A DNA stretch of 5,736 bases from assembly GCA_026394635.1 (NCBI GenBank), contig JAPKXV010000460.1, positions 1 through 5,736 of the forward strand, written 5' to 3'. The position numbers were made by a program, and so were the translations under genes. Shown here piece after piece: positions 1 to 5,736 of the stretch (the stretch's first letter is position 1; each line of letters starts with the position of its first letter). This DNA comes from Methanoregula sp. GTDB lineage: Archaea > Halobacteriota > Methanomicrobia > Methanomicrobiales > Methanospirillaceae. The notes beneath the pieces are model-generated. The model saw only the letters and a program-made list of their open reading frames with translations. It had not been told where the DNA came from and did no database searches.

Positions 1-3000
1 CCCTGCATTATCCATCAGGTTGTAAAAGACCTTTACAACCAGCGGCTCGGCGAACACTTCTGCTCCGGCAGGGAGATCGTTTTTCACCATGACCTTTCCG
101 GGCAGGGCTTGCTTTGCCGCAGTGTCCACGAGGGTGCGGCAGTCCTGCCATGTGGGAGCTTTGACACCGATCTCCTCGTATTCTTCCGTGAACCGGATCA
201 TGGCGGAGATTCGCTGTGCAGTGGTTGTGGCCTTCCGGCAGTATCCATTGAGCGTGGGATCGGGCTGGTTTTCTTCCAGTAATGCAAGGAATGCCATCAG
301 AGCCATCAACTGGTTGTTGATGTCGTGCCGGGTGATGCCGGAGAGAAGGGTGAGTTTCCGGTTTGCCTCACGCAGTGCCACCTCTGTCCGTTTGCGCTCG
401 GTGATGTCCCGGGCGACGCCGACAATGAATCTATTCCCCTGCCCGTCGACAAGAAGGGTTTTTTTGGTGACAATGGTATGGACCTGGTTCCCCATGTCGG
501 TGACCTGCTCTTCGGTGACCTGCCCGGTTCCGGATGCGAATACCAGATTGTCCTCCCGGGTGAGACTATCCGCCTGGTCGCGGGGGAAGAGATCGTGATC
601 AGATTTTTTGATCAGCTCTTCACGGGGGAGTCCTAAGAACCTGCAGTAGGCATCGTTGACCAGTACCCTCCGGTGTTTCCCGTCCTTGACAAAAACCGGG
701 TCTGCGATGGTGTTGAGGATCAGGTCAAGGTAGTTCTTTGCGTCGATAAGCGTCTGCTCCGCCCGCTTGCGTTCGGTGAGATCAATATCAAGACAGTACA
801 GCTCCATTTCGCCCTGTGACCTTTTGATGATAACATGGCTGGAAAACACCGCAACCCGCGATCCATCCTTTCTCATGAGGGATAGTTCTGATGCCGGGAT
901 TGGTTGACCGGTCTTTGCCATATACGTTATCGCTTTCCTGACATCCTCCCGCATTTCTGGCGGGATGATAAGTTCGATGAGGTTCTTACCGATAGCCTCC
1001 TCTGCAGTATATCCATAAAGGTTCTCGGCCCCGTCATACCAGTAGGTCGTTGTACCATCCATACTGTAGCCCTGAACCGCTACTGAGGGGACGTGCAGGA
1101 GCAGCATGCGGAACTTTTCTTCGCTCTCCACGAGCGCCGCTTCCCGTTGTTTCAGTACCGTGACATCCCGTGCAGAGCCCACCGTCCCGATCATCTTCCC
1201 GTGCTCGTCAATGAACGGTGCCTTGCGGACATCTAAGAAGAGATAGTTGCCCTGCACGTTCCCGTTCTCATCGAACTGTTGCGGTGTACCTGCATCCATG
1301 GTTATCTGGTCGGTGTCCCGGCAGATCTCCCCGAACGTGTGCCACTCCGGGTCATCAGCATGGCGTGTCCGCTCCCGCTCGGCAAAGAACATGTCGGTTT
1401 TCCCGATCGGCTCATCGGTATCGGCAGCGTTGAGCAGATCGCGGCAGATGGCTTTGTTGGCAAAGATGAACCGTTTCTTGAGGTCTTTTGCCCATATCAT
1501 GTCGGGCACATTGTCGCACATCAGGCGCATTATGGTGGAGAGGGAATGGTATTTCTTCTCGCTCTCACGGAGTGCATCTTCTGCCTGTTTGCGCTCGGTG
1601 ATGTCCCGGATTATTTCGATTGCACCTTTGGACTTCCCCACCTGACCATAGAGAGCTGATGCCCTGACCCAGATGTGTGCACCTTTGCCATTGTTGAAGT
1701 GCGGAATGAAGGTTTCCGCCATCAGGGTATTACCGATTCTCTGGAGGTTCGGATACCTTTTTTCAGTTACCGGATCATTATTGCGGATTAAATCGACAAG
1801 AATCGGACGCCGTTCATGGTAAAACGGCAGGGCATATTCATAATTCCCTTTCCCGAGTATCTGTTCTGCGGAGACGCCCGTCATTTTCTCAATTGCCTCA
1901 TTCCATACAATCACCGTTCCATTCTCGTCAACGGCAAACATTGCATCGGGCAGGAAGTTGATGATGTCGCTGAGGTGGCTTTCGCTCTTGTACAGCGCCT
2001 CCTCCGAGCGGATATATGCCAGAGCACCCCCGATCTGCGCTGCCATAATCTCAAGCAGATGGCGTGTGTGAATCGGGATATCATCATGAACATGCGAAGC
2101 CATGTTCATGATGGCGACAAGATTGCCGTCGTGCAGCACCGGAATTGACGCGAGAGCGGTCACCCCTTCCCGCTCGCGGATCTCATCTTTGCCCGGCGGC
2201 CGGATATTCGCGTATCGCCCATAAAATGGTGTACCGGTCTTTGCCCGTAGCACCTGGAGAGCATCAGCTTCAAAATGGGACGTGTGCTCAATTAACTCGG
2301 GGGAGAGCCCGCGATGAACCGCTATATCCAGAGCACCGGTGACCGGGTCAGCCACGTAAATCCCCCCGGAGTCCAGACCCTCATCCTGCAAGGCAGCATC
2401 AAGAGTGAGTTTGAGGGCTTCTTTCATGGTGTGGCAGGTGGTGAGGGCAAGGGCAAGGTTGTGCTGGATTTGCAGCGCCTCTTCCGCCCGCTTGCGCTCG
2501 GTGATATCCCGCGATATTCCGATAATCCCGACAGGGTGATGATCCAGATCCCTCAGAAACCTTATGGTACTTTCCCATCAGTATGGTCGAACCATCTTTA
2601 CAGAATTCCGCGGTCTCTAATGAAACGGTTCGTTCAGGATCAGCGGTTCCGCCTGCCTCAAGGGCCATTTCCTCATGAAAGCATTTTAAAAGTGATTCGT
2701 GGGACTTCGGAGTCATCATCTGTTCAAGGGTCTGCACCATGGCCTCTTCTACCGTAAAACCCCGCATTCTCTTAACAGACGGACTTATATACTTCAGGTT
2801 CAGGTCCAAATCAAAAATCCAGATATTGTCTGCAGTATTATCAGCGATGAGCCGGTACTTTTCCTCGCTCTTCTGCAGGGCCGCCTCAGAGGCTGCAAGG
2901 CGCCTGTTCTCGCGTTGTGTCCGTTGCTGCAGGATAAAGAACAGAACCAAAATACTCGCAATCACTCCTGTGACAAGCACGGGAACAGTAGCGGCACCAA

Positions 3001-3550
3001 TGAGCTCCCTGTTCCAGTCCTTAGCGTCCACGTCCATACCGAGAACCGCCACGAGCGTTCCCGTCTTTGGATTTAAAAGCGGGACAAAACCACTCACCCA
3101 CATACCCCACCGGTCGGACACCGGCCCCTCGGTGGTTTGCCCGGCTGTCCTGAAGACCTGCCGGAAGGTATCTGAGACTTCTGTATATACCTGTCCGGGC
3201 GGGGAGTAGTTCTCCGATTCCGGTGGTTCGGAGTCTGCGAAGAAGAATATTTTTCCATCCGGCCTCTGCCCTGTCAGATAGACGAAACGGATCCCGGGGT
3301 TCGCCAGGCGTGTCTGGATGAGGTCCACCTTCAGGAGATGATAGTCCTGCGAGTTCAGGTCTGCTTCTGAACCGGTCAACGCCGCCACGTTTTCGATTCT
3401 GATGCCCGTTGCACCCAGCCGGGTTTCGGTGAGCAACTGCTGCCGCATTTGCCCGTCTTTTTCACCTACGGTCCACCAGGTGAACACAGCCCCCACGATA
3501 AAGATGAAAACCAGGGAAAGTGCCAGCCACCTGGGCAGGTTCCGGATCAT
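1..3550 (-). CDS. Large membrane multi-PAS/GAF sensor histidine kinase, frameshifted, 3' end cut by window edge
   Basis: Senses a signal outside and inside the cell and should autophosphorylate on His as the first step of a phosphorelay. With one frame correction, 1183 residues are readable without a stop. Domains: TM helix ~9-28; extracytoplasmic PDC/Cache-like sensor ~29-185 (FFFADSEPP, YSPPGQVY, GMDVDAKDW); TM ~186-207; short coiled linker; PAS1 ~230-354; GAF ~364-513; PAS2 ~524-655; PAS3 ~667-800; PAS4 ~812-928; PAS5 ~940-1054; DHp with LLSGITRHDINNQL, His1075 (bases 325-327); N-box FYNLMDNAG at the window edge. Most PAS units end in a DITERK-type linker. The rest of the ATPase domain lies outside. 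The ATG at 3550 overlaps the stop of the upstream PAS gene (ATGA), and GGGGGA precedes it. An extra base near 2574-2576 breaks the frame after Met325; read literally, the product is 383 residues and lacks a kinase core. Family is certain, ligand unknown. Confidence 0.93.
391..412 (-). repeat. 22-bp exact direct repeat at PAS-domain boundaries (second copy 1588-1609)
   Basis: The bases encoding the RDITERK linker at the end of PAS5 are identical over 22 positions to those at 1588-1609, at the end of PAS2. Near copies lie at 2492-2513 (end of PAS1) and 762-779 (end of PAS4). The exact copies are 1197 bp apart, or 399 codons, so recombination between them would remove PAS3 to PAS5 without losing frame. 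Confidence 0.8.
2574..2576 (-). other. Probable one-base frameshift in the large kinase
   Basis: On the minus strand the reading ...KDGSTILM continues in the literal frame as GKYHKVSEGSG, which is not PAS-like and stops at 2399. Removing one G from the GGG run gives STILMESTIRFLRDLDHHPVG followed by IIGISRDITERKRAEEAL. That is the normal end of a PAS domain, and the frame then stays open to position 1. The shift is therefore one extra base here. It may be a sequencing error or a true disabling mutation. Confidence 0.88.
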
Positions 3551-3849
3551 CGTTCATTCCCCCAGGGAAACACGGTGAAGGTTTCCTCCGCATCAAAGAG
3601 CGGCGTGCAGGACACCAGACACGTCCTTCCCGGTATATCCACCCCGGTCTCTGCGGTTCGTGCATTCCGGTAAAGAGCCCTCGTTCCATCGGGCAGCCTT
3701 CCGGGGGGTGCGTGGCACCGTGTCCGTGGAAGACCTCCCCCGTACTTTATGCCAGGGAGTTCCGCCCCGGTTTTTCCCGTCAGGCGGCAGACGGTTTCCC
3801 GGTCCGGTTTTAACGCAACATACCGGTGGTCATGTGGTTTTTTGTGCAT
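3547..3849 (-). CDS. Small stand-alone PAS-domain protein, probably with compensating frameshifts
   Basis: About 100 residues, almost all one PAS-like domain with no membrane segment or output domain, so probably a soluble sensor or partner protein. The start at 3849 is well supported by AGGAGGTG nine bases upstream. The stop overlaps the ATG of the large kinase (ATGA), which implies coupled translation. The literal frame gives RLTGKTGAELPGIKYG, then poor sequence, then VDIPGRTCLVSCTPLFDAE, a typical PAS C-terminal half. Between them the neighbouring frame reads EVFHGHGATHPPEGCPMERG followed by LFTGMHE, a typical PAS middle (HG...PPEGCP...TG). The coding sequence therefore seems to gain a base in the run at 3737-3741 and lose one at about 3640-3660. 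The domain is short at its N-terminus and lacks a DITE-type end. It could be a real small gene with sequence errors or a decaying remnant of a larger PAS protein. Confidence 0.7.
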   Translation of the reverse strand: MHKKPHDHRYVALKPDRETVCRLTGKTGAELPGIKYGGGLPRTRCHAPPGRLPDGTRALYRNARTAETGVDIPGRTCLVSCTPLFDAEETFTVFPWGNER

Positions 3850-3858
3850 ACCCGCTCA

Positions 3859-3866
3859 CACCTCCT
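3859..3866 (-). promoter_or_regulatory. Strong ribosome binding site for the small PAS gene
   Basis: The minus strand reads AGGAGGTG with a nine-base spacer to the ATG at 3849. This is a near-ideal match to the archaeal and bacterial anti-Shine-Dalgarno sequence. It fixes the start of the two-gene unit and shows that the short upstream gene is, or was recently, translated. Confidence 0.85.
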
Positions 3867-3947
3867 CCCTAGGGTCCCCGTTGCTGATCCATGGGATGAT
3901 AGACAGGATTTGAGAACTTTGTTAAGGACTGGTGACTGCCTGAACAG

Positions 3948-3957
3948 GATAAAAAAC
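3948..3957 (-). promoter_or_regulatory. Possible TATA box for the PAS/kinase unit
   Basis: The minus strand reads TTTTTTATCC about 100 bases upstream of the ATG at 3849. An archaeal start site about 25 bases further on would leave a leader of roughly 75 bases that includes the AGGAGGTG site. Another candidate, ATTAAAAAGA, lies near 4022-4035 on the same strand. Neither is a close TATA consensus match, so the choice is open. Confidence 0.22.
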
Positions 3958-4107
3958 CACGCCTTGCTCCCTTGCAGTTCCGTAAAGCTGTATCCAAAGA
4001 TGATTAAGTTCTGATTGCTCTCGCTCTTTTTAATGATTCCTCAATCATCCTGCGGCACCCCCCCACTTCTCCCATGACGGGGGTCGGGTTATCATCGGGA
4101 ACTGCGG

Positions 4108-4159
4108 GAACGGGGATCGTCAACTGCCCCGTTCACACTTCAGAACCATCGTGAACGGG
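4108..4159. repeat. Two mutually exclusive hairpins sharing one arm
   Basis: CCCGTTCAC at 4128-4136 pairs perfectly with GTGAACGGG at 4151-4159 (9 bp, 14-base loop). The overlapping CCCCGTTC at 4127-4134 pairs perfectly with GAACGGGG at 4108-4115 (8 bp, 12-base... spacing 4116-4126, i.e. 11 bases). Only one can form at a time. A weak T-rich stretch (TTGTTTT, 4168-4174) follows at some distance, so this is not a clear terminator. Function is unknown. Confidence 0.6.
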
Positions 4160-4383
4160 AGCAGACGTTGTTTTAAGGGGAAAATTACCTTTCGTGGGGT
4201 AGTAAAGGATACAATGAGTTCGCCGCAACACCAACGAATACAGGGTCGTGTATTGGATTCAATCATTACAGGAAGAACAATGGGGGGGTTTGGATTTCCA
4301 CGGGTCACATCGGGTTGGCATGCGGATGGTGAATGCGAAGAGGGGTTATGACCACCTTACGGGGATCTTCACCTTTTGCACAC

Positions 4384-4397
4384 GGTCAATTTTGACC
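4384..4397. repeat. 14-bp perfect palindrome, operator-like
   Basis: GGTCAATTTTGACC is a perfect inverted repeat (GGTCAA, TT, TTGACC). It lies about 40-50 bases upstream of a TATA-like box and 200 bases upstream of the plus-strand kinase. Its form suits binding by a dimeric regulator, but no regulator gene is in the window, so that role is an inference. Confidence 0.45.
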
Positions 4398-4412
4398 ATA
4401 AATCCTCATAAA

Positions 4413-4436
4413 AATACACACCAAACAGGGTGTATT
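4413..4436. repeat. 7-bp perfect inverted repeat next to a TATA-like box
   Basis: AATACAC (4413-4419) and GTGTATT (4430-4436) are perfect complements with a ten-base gap. They end directly before ATTTAAAAAA. A related arrangement, AATACA and TGTATT, occurs at 4237-4242 and 4249-4254. The two places also share the blocks ACACCAA, ACAGGGT and GTATT in the same order with different spacing. Candidate operator or RNA hairpin. Confidence 0.45.
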
Positions 4437-4446
4437 ATTTAAAAAA
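4437..4446 (+). promoter_or_regulatory. Candidate TATA box for the plus-strand kinase
   Basis: ATTTAAAAAA is the most TATA-like stretch upstream of the ATG at 4598. A start site about 25 bases later would give a leader of about 130 bases that carries the 4452-4468 hairpin and the GAGGAG site. Alternatives are GGATATAAG at 4514-4522 and CATATAT near 4562-4568; the latter would leave almost no leader. The strand and choice are inferred from the position relative to the gene. Confidence 0.3.
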
Positions 4447-4451
4447 TCCCC

Positions 4452-4468
4452 CCGGGAGTTGTTCCCGG
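4452..4468 (+). repeat. Small GC-rich hairpin in the spacer or leader
   Basis: CCGGGA (4452-4457) pairs with TCCCGG (4463-4468) around a five-base loop. A weaker CCGGA/TCCGG pair follows at about 4473-4490. No T-run follows, so I do not call a terminator. If transcription starts near 4465, the first stem would sit at the start site rather than in the RNA. Confidence 0.35.
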
Positions 4469-4597
4469 TGAACCGGAGAACGCATTCCGGAAGCAGATCC
4501 TGAAGGTTAGACGGGATATAAGAGTCCAGCCACCATCAAAGCAAAAAGTAATTATTCATTCGCATATATCTTTTTACAGAGGAGCCCGTACCTTTTT

Positions 4598-5736
4598 ATG
4601 GCAGCAGCCGGAACCCGCTGGATACAGGATCATCCCCGGCTCATTCCCGCCCTCATCACCGGTATTCTGGCAGCGGCCTTCGTCGTCCATTATCTCCTTC
4701 TCCAGATGCGGCAGACGCTCATCTTTGACACCCTGTTCTATTTCCCCATCATCCTTATCGCGTATTATTATCCCCGCCGCGGCCTCTTTTTTGCGTTCAT
4801 CATTGCCTGTGCCTACATGGTGATGGTATGGGTACAGCTCCCCCAGTCCACCGAGACGGTCATCACGAGTCTCGAGCATGCAGGGCTGTTCATCATCATC
4901 GGGTATGTCGTCTCGTACCTCAGTATCCATTCTCCCCACGAACTCGCCATCTATAAACGGCTTGCCGGTGTCGTAGAACCTTCACGGATGCGGGTCACCG
5001 TCATCCCGGCCTTCATTGCCATGCTCTCAGCGATCATCATCTTTTTGAATTTTCTCGTCCTCCAGGCAAGTGATTCGGTCATCTTCGACCCGCTCTTTTA
5101 TTTTCCCATCATCATTACCGCATATTTCTATCCACGGAAGGGCGTCTTTTTTTCCGCGGGGATCTCGTTTGTGTACCTTGTTCTGGTCATGGTGGTGCCC
5201 AACCAGTCCGCCGATATCGTGATCACTGCCTGCGGGCATGCAGGTATTTTCATCATCATCGGGTTTGTGGTATCCTATCTCAGCATCCGCTTCTCAAAGG
5301 AACATGCGATCCATAAACGGCTTGCCGATATCGTGGAATCCACGAGCGATGCGATCATCGGAAAGACCATCGATGGCCTGATCACCGACTGGAACAAGGG
5401 TGCAGACCGGCTGTTCGGGTACAGTGCACCTGATATCATGGGGAAACCCATCACCCTGCTCTTCCCCGCGGACCGGCAGGAGGACAACAGAAAAAAAAAA
5501 AAAAAAATTTCACAGGGGGAACACATCCCGCTGTACGAGACCGAACTGACAAGAAAAGATCAGGGGAGGATCCAGGTCTCCCTCTCCATTTCCCCGATAA
5601 AAAATGCCCATGATGTGATCATCGGGGCGTCGGTCATTGCCCATGATATTACCGAACGCAAACAGATGGAATACGCTTTGGAGCAGGCAAACAAAAAACT
5701 CCAGCTCCTCAACAGCATCACACGGCACGACATCAT
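4598..5736 (+). CDS. Membrane sensor histidine kinase with duplicated four-helix module and PAS domain, 3' end cut by window edge
   Basis: Reads open for 379 residues to the window edge. Membrane part: two tandem copies of a module with about four helices each (residues 14-127 and 134-247), both carrying FDxLFYFPII, AYxYPR, HAG, FIIIG and VVSYLSI. Then a PAS domain at ~243-356, beginning VESTSDAIIGKTIDGLITDW and ending ASVIAHDITERKQ, and a linker into a DHp domain with LLNSITRHDI, His377 (bases 5726-5728). The ATPase domain should lie outside. The membrane region probably senses something in or near the membrane; the PAS domain senses in the cytoplasm. The H-box resembles that of the divergent large kinase, so they may share partners. 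The ATG at 4598 is the best start: GAGGAG lies 13 bases upstream (a long spacer), and I saw no better in-frame start just upstream. Oddity: five consecutive Lys codons inside PAS from a 17-A run. The ligand is unknown. Confidence 0.93.
   Translation, partial: MAAAGTRWIQDHPRLIPALITGILAAAFVVHYLLLQMRQTLIFDTLFYFPIILIAYYYPRRGLFFAFIIACAYMVMVWVQLPQSTETVITSLEHAGLFIIIGYVVSYLSIHSPHELAIYKRLAGVVEPSRMRVTVIPAFIAMLSAIIIFLNFLVLQASDSVIFDPLFYFPIIITAYFYPRKGVFFSAGISFVYLVLVMVVPNQSADIVITACGHAGIFIIIGFVVSYLSIRFSKEHAIHKRLADIVESTSDAIIGKTIDGLITDWNKGADRLFGYSAPDIMGKPITLLFPADRQEDNRKKKKKISQGEHIPLYETELTRKDQGRIQVSLSISPIKNAHDVIIGASVIAHDITERKQMEYALEQANKKLQLLNSITRHDI
4637..5338 (+). repeat. Tandem duplication of a membrane module, 120-codon period
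   Basis: Residues 14-127 (bases 4637-4978) and 134-247 (bases 4997-5338) of the plus-strand kinase align without gaps at an offset of exactly 120 codons (360 bp). My hand count gives 60 identical residues of 114. Conservation is highest in FDxLFYFPII, HAGxFIIIGxVVSYLSI and the module end IxKRLAxxVE. The DNA has diverged at many third positions, so the duplication is not recent. The second copy leads directly into the PAS domain, while the first ends in VEPSRM, where a cytoplasmic domain would otherwise begin. Confidence 0.92.
5491..5507 (+). repeat. 17-base A homopolymer inside the PAS coding sequence
   Basis: An uninterrupted run of 17 A encodes part of Arg298, five Lys (299-303) and the first base of Ile304. 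The usual PAS sequence at this place is of the form RKILEKI..GE, and the run replaces its middle without changing length or frame. With 16 A the frame stops at 5547-5549; with 18 A it stops at 5599-5601. Both lie before the phospho-accepting His. Confidence 0.9.

Larger units (their letters stand above)
3850..4597. other. Divergent intergenic spacer, about 750 bp, no convincing gene
   Basis: Short open frames of 60-70 codons occur on both strands around 4120-4440, but none has recognisable protein sequence, a good ribosome binding site or PAS-like content, so I call no gene. The spacer holds the leaders and promoters of both divergent units, several inverted repeats (4108-4159, 4384-4397, 4413-4436, 4452-4468), C- and G-rich runs at 4057-4084, and TATA-like boxes. 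It is AT-richer than the flanking genes between about 4370 and 4570. I found no tRNA-like or CRISPR-like structure by eye. Confidence 0.75.

Noticed and set aside
2565..2576. GGGAAAG as a programmed -1 slippery heptamer at the kinase frameshift
   Set aside because: The heptamer is in the right phase for -1 slippage, but the -1 frame meets TAA within three codons. Restoring the kinase needs a +1 shift, so -1 recoding does not explain it.
89..2757. Many plus-strand open frames over the left half
   Set aside because: They lie opposite the continuous minus-strand kinase frame, have no PAS or other family features and arise from its codon bias.
3850..4080. Minus-strand extension of the small PAS gene upstream of 3849
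   Set aside because: All three frames were read by eye. The longest open stretch has no PAS sequence and no start codon with a binding site, whereas AGGAGGTG fixes the start at 3849.
4128..4174. Rho-independent-type terminator
   Set aside because: The 9-bp stem is good, but the T-rich stretch begins about nine bases after it and is interrupted, and no gene ends upstream on the plus strand.
4120..4351. Small open frames on both strands in the spacer as hidden genes or a transposase remnant
   Set aside because: Neither translation resembles a known family, neither has a convincing ribosome binding site, and no terminal inverted repeats or target duplications were seen.
4574..5728. Minus-strand open frames opposite the right-hand kinase
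   Set aside because: They are antisense to a clear membrane/PAS/DHp coding frame, are low in complexity and have no family signature.

Overview
The window is signal-transduction DNA, most likely from a methanogenic archaeon of the Methanomicrobiales (Methanoregula/Methanosphaerula type). This assignment is an inference. It rests on multi-PAS membrane histidine kinases, an H-box of the form ITRHDI in both kinases, a very strong AGGAGGTG ribosome binding site matching the archaeal 16S tail, and moderately high GC coding DNA separated by AT-richer spacers with TATA-like boxes. No taxonomic marker is present.

Layout. Positions 3849 to 1, minus strand, form a two-gene unit. A small single-PAS-domain protein (3849-3547) overlaps by ATGA a very large sensor histidine kinase that starts at 3550 and runs off the left edge. 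The kinase reads in order: membrane helix, extracytoplasmic PDC/Cache-like sensor, membrane helix, PAS, GAF, four more PAS domains, DHp with the phospho-accepting His, and the N-box at the edge. Positions 3850-4597 are a non-coding divergent spacer of about 750 bp, rich in inverted repeats and TATA-like boxes. Positions 4598 to the right edge, plus strand, hold a second sensor kinase. It has two tandem copies of a four-helix membrane module, one PAS domain and the start of a DHp domain; the edge cuts it just after the His.

Irregularities. The large kinase carries a one-base frameshift at about 2575, inside PAS1. The small PAS gene appears to carry a +1/-1 pair of shifts (near 3737-3741 and 3640-3660). 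The right-hand kinase has a 17-A run inside its PAS domain that keeps frame. Either the sequence has homopolymer errors or this locus is decaying or variable.

How the genes fit together. The two divergent units encode membrane receptors with similar H-boxes. The small PAS protein is translationally coupled to the large kinase and may act with it. No response regulator or output gene is visible, so the downstream target is unknown. Nothing here is a recognisably new system. The points most worth checking are the exact 120-codon duplication of the membrane module, the coupled stand-alone PAS protein, the A-tract, and the structured spacer.
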